DNA of 64,000 nt, from positions 744,001 to 808,000 of the forward strand of contig CAWFLE010000007.1 in NCBI GenBank assembly GCA_963816545.1. Reading direction: 5' to 3'. The notes below the pieces were generated by a model. It was not told the DNA's origin. It saw only the letters and a list, made by a program, of their open reading frames with translations, and ran no database searches. Numbering within the stretch: position 1 is the first letter of the stretch; each line of letters opens with the position of its first letter. Made by a program: the position numbers and the translations under genes. The stretch is from Albimonas sp963816545. Lineage in GTDB: Bacteria; Pseudomonadota; Alphaproteobacteria; Rhodobacterales; Rhodobacteraceae. This document shows positions 9,957 to 18,661 of this stretch, piece by piece.

Positions 9957-10684
9957 CCGCCGGGCTCCGGCGCCGGCTCAACCGGCTCTCGCCCCGCCAG
10001 AAGGTCCGCGCGCCGGGTGGCGTCGTTCAGCGCCTCCTCGATGCGCCGCCGATGCGCCTCCAGCGTCTCGCGGCCCTGGTCTGCCGGCGGGGGGATCGGA
10101 TCTCCGAACACGATTCCCCCACGCCCGAACGGCAGCGGCAGCAGGAACCTGTCCCAGGATTTCAGCAGCACCCCAGGCTTCACCGCGCAGGCGAACGGCA
10201 TTACCGCCACACCCGTGCGCGCCGAGATCGCCGCAACCCCCGGCTGGCACCGCATCCGCGGCCCGCGCGGCCCGTCCGGCGTCATCACCAGCGTGGCGTC
10301 CCGGGGGCCCGTGAGCAGGGCCACCGCCTCGGCGGCCACCTCGGCGCCGCCCTTCTCCTTCTCGGGCTTCCTGCGGTCGCGGGAGGAGCCGCGGATCGCC
10401 GGCACGCCGAACCGCTCCACGCAGGCCGCGATGATGTCGCCGTCGCGGTTGGCCGAGATCAGGGCGGTGGCGTTCAGCGCCTTCGTCCGCTCGCCGGGGA
10501 TGAGCATCACCCGGCCATGCCAGACCGGCACGATCCACTTGCCCCGGCCCGAGCGCAGCGCATCCCGGTTCGCCTCCCCGTCATATCGCCAGCGGGTCGT
10601 GCGCATGATCAGCCGGATGTATCCCGCCCCGAGGCGCGCGACGACGCCCCTCAGGAACGGGCTGCGGCGGATGTGGGCGAGCAC
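9953..10684 (-). CDS. Lysophospholipid acyltransferase-like protein (DUF374)
   Basis: An approximately 243-residue DUF374 member, a family related to LPLAT acyltransferases and usually sited beside waaA in alphaproteobacteria. Visible landmarks are PVWHGRVMLIP (the WHGR histidine block), SANRDGDIIA, TPDGPRGPRM and a C-terminal FGDPI. It is probably a membrane-associated enzyme that acylates a lipid A or phospholipid precursor, but its exact acceptor is unknown. The frame is open to 10768, which would overlap DUF4170 by 80 bases. I prefer the GTG at 10684, five bases after the DUF4170 stop, because the protein then starts right before the conserved hydrophobic helix. Confidence 0.8.
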   Translation of the reverse strand: MLAHIRRSPFLRGVVARLGAGYIRLIMRTTRWRYDGEANRDALRSGRGKWIVPVWHGRVMLIPGERTKALNATALISANRDGDIIAACVERFGVPAIRGSSRDRRKPEKEKGGAEVAAEAVALLTGPRDATLVMTPDGPRGPRMRCQPGVAAISARTGVAVMPFACAVKPGVLLKSWDRFLLPLPFGRGGIVFGDPIPPPADQGRETLEAHRRRIEEALNDATRRADLLAGREPVEPAPEPGG

Positions 10685-10688
10685 GGTT

Positions 10689-10931
10689 TCAGCCGAGCTC
10701 CTCGGTCGGGCTCGCCTCGAGCTCCTCGTCCCGCAGCCGGTGCAGATGGGCGATGAAGTAGCGGACATGCGCGTCGTCCACGGTGCGCTGCGCGGCTCCC
10801 TTCCAGGCGGCGAAAGCCGAGGCGTAGTTCGGATAGAACCCCACCACCTCGATCTTGCTCACATCGCGGAAGCGCGTCGAGGACGGGTTCACGAGCTCTC
10901 CCCCGAAGACGAGGTGCAGGCGCTGGGGCAT
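10689..10931 (-). CDS. DUF4170 protein
   Basis: An 80-residue cytosolic protein of the DUF4170 type. It has LHLVFGGELVNPSSTRFRD at the start and the block IEVVGFYPNYASAFAAWKG in the middle, followed by VRYFIAHLHRL. The family has no established function. It is found beside lipid A/Kdo genes in Rhodobacterales, as here, which suggests a minor role in envelope assembly or simply a conserved neighbourhood. The acyltransferase follows within 4 bases. Confidence 0.8.
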   Translation of the reverse strand: MPQRLHLVFGGELVNPSSTRFRDVSKIEVVGFYPNYASAFAAWKGAAQRTVDDAHVRYFIAHLHRLRDEELEASPTEELG

Positions 10932-11058
10932 GGGTCGGCCTCCGGTGTTGCGGCGCAGGATCGTCGATGCGCTACACCGCGCCCCGGCGCGGCGTCAATG
11001 TCCGCCCGCGGCACGGACGGACGGTCGGCCGACGCGGCCCCTTGTCCAGGCGACGCCG

Positions 11059-11853
11059 TCAGACCGGTGGCGCCAGCCGCTCCATCAGCGCCCCATGCAG
11101 TCCGGGGGCCGCCGCGACCAGCCCCGGAAGCCGCGGATGCGCACGGTTGAACCGCGGCCGCTCGCCATGGGCGTCGGTCACCGCCGCCCCGGCCTCGGCC
11201 AGGACCAGGTCCCCCGCCGCCGCGTCCCATTCCCAGACGCCGCCCACCGACAGCGAGGCGTCGAACCGACCCTGCGCCACCAGGCAGAGCCTGTAGGCCA
11301 GCGACGCCCGGAAGTGACGTTTGAACCCGGGCACGCGCCCCTTCCACACGTCCGGCTTCTGCGCGGCGGCCGAACACAGCACATCCGCCCCCTCGATCTC
11401 GGTCCGCCCGCTCGGCCCGATGGGCGCGCCATCCAGCGTCGCGCCGCGCCCGAGGCTCGCCGCGAACAGCGCCCCTCGCACCGGAAGCAGCACCACGCCC
11501 GCGCGGATCTCGCCATCCTCGGCCACTGCCAGCGCGTGGCCCCACGTGTCCTCGCCCTTGAGGAAAGCGCGGGTGCCGTCGATGGGATCGCAGATGAAGA
11601 CGCGCTTCGCCTCCAGCCGCTCGGCCTTGCGCGCACCGGAATCCTCCGTCTCCTCCGACAGCCAGCCGTAATCCGGCCGCGCCGCCCGAAGCTCGGCCAG
11701 CAGCATCCGGTCCACTTCCAGGTCGGCCGCGGAGACCGGCCCCTGCCCGCCGCCCTTCTCCCATGTCTCGGGGTCGGCGCGGAAATGGCGGCGCGCGATC
11801 ACCCCCGCCGCCTCCGCCGCCTCGATCAGCAGGCGGAGGTCCTCCGCGTCCAT
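11059..11853 (-). CDS. cysQ: 3'(2'),5'-bisphosphate nucleotidase / inositol monophosphatase family
   Basis: A 264-residue lithium-sensitive phosphatase fold. Metal-binding motifs are visible: LSEET (about residues 65-69), DPIDGTRAFLKG (about 89-100) and WEWDAAAGDLVLAEAG near the C-terminus. CysQ-type enzymes remove 3'-phosphate from PAP made in sulfate assimilation; inositol phosphatases share the motifs. FLKGEDTWGHALAV favours the CysQ group. I chose the ATG at 11853, with GGAGG eight bases upstream and lying just after the pmbA stop; a longer frame begins at 11871. The gene is in an operon with pmbA and the lipid A genes. Confidence 0.85.
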   Translation of the reverse strand: MDAEDLRLLIEAAEAAGVIARRHFRADPETWEKGGGQGPVSAADLEVDRMLLAELRAARPDYGWLSEETEDSGARKAERLEAKRVFICDPIDGTRAFLKGEDTWGHALAVAEDGEIRAGVVLLPVRGALFAASLGRGATLDGAPIGPSGRTEIEGADVLCSAAAQKPDVWKGRVPGFKRHFRASLAYRLCLVAQGRFDASLSVGGVWEWDAAAGDLVLAEAGAAVTDAHGERPRFNRAHPRLPGLVAAAPGLHGALMERLAPPV

Positions 11854-11857
11854 CGGA

Positions 11858-13216
11858 TCAGCCTCCCGCAACCGTCAGCCCCTCCACCAGCAGGCTGGGC
11901 GCCACCGTCGCCCGCGTCTCGTCCGCATCGTCGGCCGCGATCATCCCCGCCAGCATCCGCTTGAGGTTGCCGGCGATGGTGATCTCGTTGACCGGATAGG
12001 CGATCTCGCCGTTGTCCACCCAGAAGCCGGAGGCTCCGCGCGAATAGTCGCCGGTGTTGGGATTGATCGAGGCGCCGAGCATAGAGGTCACCAGCAGCCC
12101 CGTCCCCATCTCCGCCAGAAGCGCCTGGCGGCTGCGCACGCCCGAGGTCAGCCGCAGGTTCGTGGTGCCCGGCGAGGGCGCGCCTCCCGCCCCGCGCATC
12201 GCGTTCGCGGTCGATGCCAGCCCGAGCTGTCTCCCGGTGGCGAGGTCCAGCACCCAGGACGTCAGAACGCCGTCGCGCACGAAGGCGCGCTCGGCCGTCG
12301 CCAGCCCCTCGGCGTCGAAGGGGCGCGAAGCCGGGCCCTGCACGCGCCGCGGCTCCTCGGTCACGTCGAAGCCGGCCGGCAGCGCCCGCTCGCCCATCAT
12401 CTCCTTGAGCCAGCTCGACCCGCGCGCCACCGAAGACCCGTTCGCCGCCCCGATCAGGTGTCCGACCAGCGAGGCCGAGACCCGCTGGTCATACAGCACC
12501 GGCCACGCCCCCGTCGGCGGACGCTTCGGTCCAAGCCGGGCCACAGCCCGTTCCCCCGCCTCGCGCCCGATCTCTTCGGCCGAAGGCAGATCCCCGGCCC
12601 GCCTCCGGCTCTCGCCCCGGAAGTCGCGCTCCATCCCCAAGCCCTCGCCGGCGATGGCCGAGACGTAGAGCGACGACGTGCTCCGCGCGTAGCCGCCCAA
12701 AAAGCCGTTGCTCGCCGCCAGATGCAGCCGCCGCCGTCCCCATGCCGCGCCCGCGCCCTCGGCCTGCGTCACCCCTTCGACTGCGAGGGCCGCCGCCTCC
12801 GCCGCGCGCGCCAGCTCCTCCAGCGCCGCCGGCTCCGGCGGCCCCGCGGGATCCAGCAGGTCGAGACCCTCCGCATCGCGCTGCGCCGACAGCGCCGAGG
12901 GCTCCGCCAACCCGCACCACGGGTCTTCCGGCGCCGCATTCGCCATGGCGACGGCCCGCTCCGCCAACGCCTCCAGGGTCGCCTCCGAGGCATCCGAGGC
13001 GGAAACGGTCGCCTGCCGGCGTCCGATCAGCACGCGCAGGCCGACGTCCAGCCCCTCGGCCCGCTCCGCCTGCTCCAGCCGCCCGCCGCGTACATCGGCC
13101 GAGACGCTTTCGGTCCCCATGAACAGGGCATCCGCAGCTTTCGCGCCCGCGCGACGCGCGGCATCCAGCAGACGCGCGCAGATCGCCTCTCCGTCGGGCC
13201 CATGAGAATCCAGCAT
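11858..13216 (-). CDS. pmbA: Metalloprotease-regulator PmbA/TldE family protein
   Basis: A 452-residue member of the TldD/PmbA family. TldD and PmbA (TldE) form a heterodimer that cleaves unfolded peptides; TldD carries the metal site and PmbA does not. No HExxxH is present, consistent with PmbA. The family's C-terminal blocks are visible: RPFDAEGLAT, GTTNLRLTSG, TSMLGASINPNTGDYSRGA and NEITIAGNLKRML. It heads the operon running through cysQ to lpxK. The TldD partner is not in the window. Confidence 0.9.
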   Translation of the reverse strand: MLDSHGPDGEAICARLLDAARRAGAKAADALFMGTESVSADVRGGRLEQAERAEGLDVGLRVLIGRRQATVSASDASEATLEALAERAVAMANAAPEDPWCGLAEPSALSAQRDAEGLDLLDPAGPPEPAALEELARAAEAAALAVEGVTQAEGAGAAWGRRRLHLAASNGFLGGYARSTSSLYVSAIAGEGLGMERDFRGESRRRAGDLPSAEEIGREAGERAVARLGPKRPPTGAWPVLYDQRVSASLVGHLIGAANGSSVARGSSWLKEMMGERALPAGFDVTEEPRRVQGPASRPFDAEGLATAERAFVRDGVLTSWVLDLATGRQLGLASTANAMRGAGGAPSPGTTNLRLTSGVRSRQALLAEMGTGLLVTSMLGASINPNTGDYSRGASGFWVDNGEIAYPVNEITIAGNLKRMLAGMIAADDADETRATVAPSLLVEGLTVAGG

Positions 13217-13315
13217 TCCGGCTCTACGCCTCCGTAACGTCGTCGCGGGACGGGCGGTCGGGCGGGCGATGCGGCCCGCGCAAGCGGGTCGCGAGATCCG
13301 TCCCGGGCGCCCTCG

Positions 13316-13735
13316 TCAAAGCTCCAGCACCCCGTGCCCGATCAGGCCGAGCGCCGTCAGCAGGATCATCAGCGCCGTCAACCCCGCGCCGCCGCCGCGC
13401 TGCCACCCCGGGGCGTCGGCCTGGATGAAGTGCCATGCGTGCAGCGCGCGGCCCAGCGTCAGCGTGATCCCCAACAGATGCACCACCCAGACCGGCGCGC
13501 CCGCGAACGCGGTCAACGCGAGCATCAGCAGCCCCATGGGCGCGAACTCGACCCAGTTGGCCTGCCCCCGCATGGCGCGGATCATCCGGGGGTTCCCCCC
13601 ATCGCCCATGAACACCTTCTCGGCCTGCCGCACCCGCCCGCAGTTCATGGCGAGCGCCAGCAGGATCAGCCCGTTCAGTCCTGCATAGAGGCTGACGGCG
13701 GCGAGAGCGGGGCCGAAAACTGTGTCGGCTGGCAT
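13316..13735 (-). CDS. MAPEG-family membrane protein
   Basis: A 139-residue integral membrane protein with four predicted hydrophobic helices (about 10-30, 63-80, 83-100, 115-137). The core ANWVEFAPMGLLMLALTAFAGAP and the following LHLLGITLTLGRALHAWHF match the bacterial MAPEG (membrane-associated eicosanoid/glutathione metabolism) family. These proteins often bind glutathione; bacterial substrates are mostly unknown. The stretch GGNPRMIRAMRGQANW carries the usual arginine and asparagine. It stands alone downstream of pmbA's promoter region and beside the end of gcvP. Confidence 0.85.
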   Translation of the reverse strand: MPADTVFGPALAAVSLYAGLNGLILLALAMNCGRVRQAEKVFMGDGGNPRMIRAMRGQANWVEFAPMGLLMLALTAFAGAPVWVVHLLGITLTLGRALHAWHFIQADAPGWQRGGGAGLTALMILLTALGLIGHGVLEL

Positions 13736-13816
13736 GGAAACCTCCGGGTGGTCGGCGCGAGGCCACGCGCCGCCGGCAAGGTGGCCCTCCCCAGGCCCGG
13801 GGTCAATCGCCCCCGG

Positions 13817-16688
13817 TCATTCCGCCGCTTCGGCGTAGGCCTCCATGGGCGGGCAGGTGCACACGAGGTTGCGGTCCCCGAACACGTTGTCCACCCGGTT
13901 CACCGGCGCCCAGTACTTGTCCACCCGGAAAGCGCCCGGCGGGAAGCAGGCCTGCTCGCGGGAATAGGGCCGGTCCCACTCCCCCACCAGATCCTCCACC
14001 GTGTGCGGCGCCCGCTTCAGCGGGTTGTTCTCGGCATCCAGCTTCCCGTCCTCGATGGCCTGCGCCTCGGCACGGATCGCGAGCATGGCGTCGCAGAAGC
14101 GGTCGAGCTCGGCCTTGGGCTCCGACTCCGTCGGCTCCACCATCAGGCAGCCCGCCACCGGCCAGCTCATGGTCGGCGCGTGGAAGCCGCAATCCACCAG
14201 CCGCTTGGCCACGTCGTCCACCGATGACCCCGGCGCTTTCCTGCAGCTTCCGCGTATCGAGGATCAGCTCATGCGCCACATGCCCCTGCGGCCCGGCATA
14301 GAGGATGTCGTAGGCCCCTTTCAGCCGCGCCGCGATGTAGTTGGCGTTGAGGATCGCCACCTTCGTGGCCTGCGTCAGCCCCTCGCCCCCCATCATCAGC
14401 AATAGGCCCAGGAGATCGGCAGGATCGAGGCCGACGCCCCATTCGGCCCCCGCCACCGCGCCTTCGCCATGGACCGGGTCCCCCGGCAGATGCGGCGCCA
14501 GATGCGCCTTCACTCCGATCGGCCCCATGCCCGGCCCGCCGCCGCCATGCGGGATGCAGAAGGTCTTGTGCAGGTTCAGGTGGCTCACATCCGCGCCCAC
14601 GTCGCCGGGCCGCGAGATCCCCACCATGGCGTTGAGGTTCGCGCCATCCAGATACACCTGCCCGCCGACGTCATGGGTGATTTCGCACACCTCCCGCACC
14701 GTCTCCTCGAACACGCCGTGGGTGGAGGGGTAGGTGATCATGCAGGCGGCCACCCGGTCCCCGTGCTTCTCGGCCTTGGCGCGGAAGTCCTCGAGGTCGA
14801 TGTCGCCGTTCTTCGCCGCCTTCACCGCGACCACCTTCATCCCCGCCATCTGCGCGCGAGGCCGGGTTGGTCCCGTGCGCCGAGGTCGGGATCAGGCAAA
14901 CGTCCCGCTGGTCCTCGCCGTTCGCCAGGTGCCAGGGGCGGATGCGTCAGCAGCCCCGCATATTCGCCCTGCGCGCCGGAATTCGGCTGCATGGAGATCG
15001 CGTCGTAGCCGGTGATCTCGCAAAGCTTCGCGGACAGGTCGTCGACCAGCTCCTGGTAGCCCAGCCGCTGGTCGCGCGGGCGCGAAGGGGTGGATGCCGG
15101 AGAACTCCGGCCACGACACCGGCGATCATCTCCGCCGTCGCGTTCAGCTTCATGGTGCAGGACCCGAGCGGGATCATCGCGCGGTCCAGCGCCAGGTCCC
15201 GGTCGGCGAGCCGGCGCATGTAGCGCGTCATCTCCGCCTCGGCCCGGTTCATGTGGAACACCGGGTGGTGCAGGTAGGCGGTGGTCCGCGCAGCCCCTCG
15301 GGCAGGCGGCGGGGCGGGCGCCGGCGCATCGGCGTCGTCCGGTCGCCGCCGAAGGCGCGCCAGCACGGCCTCGATCTCGTCGGCCGCGGACCATCTCGTC
15401 GAGGCGATGCCGATCACGGTCCGACGCCCACGCTGCGCAGGTTGACGCCCTCCGCTGCCGGCGGCGCGCAGGATCACCCCCTGCAGCGGCGCCGACCTCG
15501 CACGGTGATCGTGTCGAAGAACGTCTTCGGGCTCGACCTCGAAGCCCAGCTCCTCCAGCCCCTCGGCCAGGCGCACGGTCTTCTCGATGCACCCGCTGGG
15601 CGATGGCCTTCAGCCCCTCGGGGCCGTGGAACACCGCGTACATCGAGGCCATGACCGCCAGCAGCGCCTGCGCCGTGCAGACGTTGGAGGTCGCCTTCTC
15701 CCGCCGGATATGCTGCTCCCGCGTCTGGAGCGCCAGGCGGTAGGCCCGGTTGCCCGCGCGTCCACCGACACGCCGACGAGGCGCCCCGGCAGCGCCCGCT
15801 TGTAGCGCGTCCCGGCAGGCCATGTAGGCGGCGTGCGGCCCGCCGTAGCCCATCGGCACGCCGAAGCGCTGGGTGGAGCCGACCGCCACGTCGGCGCCCA
15901 TCTCGCCGGGCGATCTTCAGCAGGGTCAGCGCCAGCGGGTCGGCGGCGACGACCGCCAGCGCCTTCGCCTCGTGCAGCTGCTCGATCAGCGGCCGTGAAG
16001 TCGTGGACGTGCGCCGTAGCGTGCCCGGATACTGGAACAGCGCCCCGAACACCGCTCGCGGCGTCCAGGTCGGCGAACGGATCGCCGACGATCACCTCGC
16101 ATGCCCAGCGGCTCGGCGCGGGTCTTCACCACGTTGATGGTCTGCGGGTGGCAGTCGTGCGTCCACGAAGAACGCCTGCGGCCTTCGACTTGGCCTGCCG
16201 ATGCGCCATAGGTCATCGCCTCCGCCGCCGCCGTCGCCTCGTCCAGCAGCGAGGCGTTGGCGATGTCGAGCCCGGTGAGGTCCGTGACCATGGTCTGGAA
16301 GTTCAGCAGCGCCTCCAGCCGGCCCTGGGCTGATCTCGGGCTGGTAGGGCGTGTAGGCGGTGTACCAGGCCGGGTTCTCCAGGATGTTGCGCTGGATGCA
16401 CGGCGGCGTGACGGTGCCGTGATGCCCCATGCCGATCATCGAGGTCATGACCCGGTTCTTCTTGGCCGTCTCGCGCAGCCGGTAGAGCACGTCGCGCTCC
16501 GACAGCGCCGGGCCGAAGTCCAGCGCCTCCGGCCTGGCGGATGCCCGCGGGCACCGTCGCGTCGATCAGCGCGTCGAGGCTGCGGCGGCCGATCGCGCCC
16601 AGCATCTCGTCCATCTCGGCCGGGGCGGGCCGATATGGCGGCGGTTGGCGAAGTCGTAGGGGTCGTAGTCGGTGAAGGCGAAGGGCAT
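13817..16688 (-). CDS. gcvP: Glycine dehydrogenase (P protein), frame broken by many single-base indels
   Basis: PLP-dependent P protein of the glycine cleavage system, which decarboxylates glycine and hands aminomethyl to GcvH. It starts at the ATG at 16688, right after gcvH, with MPFAFTDYDPYDFANRRHIG. Reading across frames recovers the family in order: MIGMGHHGTVTPPCIQRNIL, FFVDHDCHPQT, FGVPMGYGGPHAA, REKATSNVCTAQALLA, MIPLGSCTMKLNA, PTSAHGTNPAS, HGGGGPGMGPIGV and the C-terminal FHAPTMSWPVAG. About 25 single-base changes, mostly inserted C or G, are needed to join them (examples near 14222, 14857, 14945, 15067, 15123, 16056, 16101, 16329, 16537). No conserved residue is lost, so it reads as one complete protein of about 950 residues with sequence errors rather than an old pseudogene. 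Confidence 0.85.
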
Positions 16689-16695
16689 GGCGCGG

Positions 16696-17059
16696 TCACT
16701 CGATCATCGCCTTGTATTCGTCTTCGTCCATGAACTCGTCCAGCTCGGCGGTGTCGTTGATCCGGATCTTGAAGAACCAGGCGTCGCCTTTCGGGTCGTC
16801 GTTCACCAGCGCGGGTTCTCGACGAGCGCGTCGTTGACCTCCACGATCTCGCCCTCGACCGGCGCGTGCGATGTCGGAGGCCGCCTTGACGGATTCGATC
16901 GTCACCGATCTCGTCGCCCTTGGCGACATGGTCCCCGACCTCGGGCAGCTCGATGAAGACGACGTCGCCCAGCTGCTCGGCGGCGTGTTCGGTGATGCCG
17001 ACGGTGACGATGTCGCCGTCCAGGTCCAGCCACTCGTGATCTTCGGTGTATTTGGTCAT
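16696..17059 (-). CDS. gcvH: Glycine cleavage H protein, frame broken by indels
   Basis: Lipoyl carrier of the glycine cleavage system, shuttling the aminomethyl group between P, T and L proteins. The first part, MTKYTEDHEWLDLDGD to VAKGDEI, and the last, NDDPKGDAWFFKIRINDTAE to YKAMIE, are clear. Between them VTIESVKAASDI holds the lysine that is lipoylated. At least three single-base changes break the frame: inserted C near 16906, inserted C near 16869 (both right before GAT) and a missing G near 16815. The repaired protein is about 120 residues, the usual size. Seven bases separate it from gcvP. Confidence 0.85.
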
Positions 17060-17071
17060 CTGGGTCGTCTC

Positions 17072-18206
17072 TCAGCGATTGTAACTGTGCGGCACGAAGG
17101 GCAGCGGGACCACGGTGGCGGGCAGGCGCTTGCCCGGACCTCGCCGCCAGAGTTGCGGTCCCGTCCGCGGCGAGCGCGGTCGCAACATAGCCCATGGCGA
17201 TCGGCGCGCCCAGGTGGGCCCGAAGCCGCCGGAGGCGACCTCGCCGACTGCTGCGTCCTCGGCATCGGAGAAAGCTCGGTCCGGGCGCGCATCGGCGCGC
17301 GGCCCTCCGGCCGCAGGCCCACGCGGCGGCGCGGCGGGCGCCCTCCTCCAGCTCGCGCAGGATGCGCTCGGCGCCGGGGAAGCCGCCCTCGCGCTCCCCG
17401 CCGCTGCGGCGGATCTTCTGGATCGCCCAGCCAGGCCCGCCTCGACCGGGCTGGTCGTCTCGTCGATGTCGTGAGCCGTAGAGGCAGAGCCCCGCCTCCA
17501 GCCGCAGGCTGTCGCGCGCGCCGAGTCCCGCGCGGCGCCACGCCCGTCTGCTCCAGCAGCGCCTCGGCCAGCGCCTCGGCCGTCTCGGCGCGGACGCGAG
17601 ATCTCGAACCCGTCCTCGCCGGTGTAGCCGGAGCGCGAGACGAGGCAGGGCGCGCCCGCCAGCGCCGTCTCCCTGACGTCCATGAACCGCATGTCGGTGA
17701 CGTCCGCGCCCAGCGCCGACAGCGCCGCTTCGGCCGCTCGGACCCTGAAGCGCGATCAGCGCCCGGTCGTCCAGCTCGCTCGACCTCGACGTCCGGCAGC
17801 ACGGCCGCAGATGCCCGAGATCGTGCTCCCGCCGCGCGGCGTTCACCACCACGAAAAGGCGGTCGCCCGAGATTGGCGACCATGAAGTCGTCCAGCAGCC
17901 CGCCCGTCGTCGGAGGTGAAGCAAGCCCGTAGCGCTGCCGCCCCTCCTTCAGCCCGGCGACCGAGATCGGCGACCAGCCGCTCCAGCGCCAGCGCCGCCT
18001 CGCGCGGGTCGCCGGAGTGCGCGCGCAGCACGGCCTGGCCCATGTGGCTCACGTCGAACAGCGCCGCCGCCTCGCGCGCGGCCGCATGCTCCTTCAGGAT
18101 GCCTGACGGATACTGCACCGGCATCTCCCAGCCGGCGAAGGGGACCATGCTTCGCGCCCGAGACTCTCAGTGCAGCTGCTGAGCGGCGTGCGCCTACCCT
18201 GACCCT
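17072..18206 (-). CDS. gcvT: Glycine cleavage T protein (aminomethyltransferase), frame broken by indels
   Basis: Tetrahydrofolate-dependent T protein, which releases ammonia and makes methylene-THF from the aminomethyl on GcvH. Recoverable blocks in order are MVPFAGWEMPVQYPSGILKE, ALFDVSHMGQ, LFVVVNAARREHD, LIALQGP, RSGYTGEDGFEISVRAET, RLEAGLCLYGHDID and TTSPVEAGLAW. They lie in all three frames and need ten or more single-base repairs. The exact start is unclear: RRTPL lies near 18190 but no good ATG is visible just upstream, possibly because of an error, so the given start is approximate. It is the first gene after the glycine riboswitch. Confidence 0.78.
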
Positions 18207-18284
18207 GCGCGTGTTCGTCGGCCAATCGCCCCTCCCGATGCGTCGCGGCTCGCCCGGGCCTCCGCCCGCGCGACCTGCGCCCCC

Positions 18285-18432
18285 GCTGTCCTTTCGCCTG
18301 AGATCGCTATCCCTTCGGCGGGCGCGCTCCGCGCCGCTCTCCAGCGTTCGCATGACCCGGCCGGTCCTTTCGCCTGAGAGTTTCCGGGGCGGTTGCTCCT
18401 TCGGCCCTGGCTTGCGCCAGCGTCTCCCAGCG
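18285..18432 (-). promoter_or_regulatory. Tandem glycine riboswitch
   Basis: On the minus strand, upstream of gcvT, two aptamer-like modules stand in tandem. The first has CTGGGAGACGC, then CCGAAGGAGCAA and CTCTCAGGCGAAAGGAC; the second has GCTGGAGAGC, then GCCGAAGGGATAGC and ATCTCAGGCGAAAGGACAG. The repeated TCTCAGGCGAAAGGAC is the hallmark of glycine aptamers. Glycine riboswitches commonly turn on gcvTHP when glycine is abundant, which fits exactly. About 80 bases separate the second aptamer from gcvT and would hold the expression platform; I do not see a clear terminator with a U run there. Unlike the genes below it, this element looks intact. Confidence 0.93.
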
Positions 18433-18661
18433 GATCTGAACTCAGGTTAGACGCGCCCCGCGTGCCGACGCAAGCCCCATGCTGCATCGCGGCGCCCGTG
18501 GCGGAGGCGCCTCGCCGACCGCTCCGCCTCCGGTTTCGGCTGCGCCCGCCGCTCGCGGCTCGCGGCTCGCGGCGCCCGCGAAAGTCGCGACGGACCCGAC
18601 GCCCGCAATGCGCCGCCGGCGCAGCCGGAACCAGAGGAAGGACCTTCGCGCGGCGCGTTCC

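Noticed and set aside
13817..18206. Reading the gcv genes as ordinary pseudogenes
   Set aside because: All conserved motifs and the riboswitch are intact and only single-base indels are present; long-decayed genes would show substitutions and lost motifs as well.
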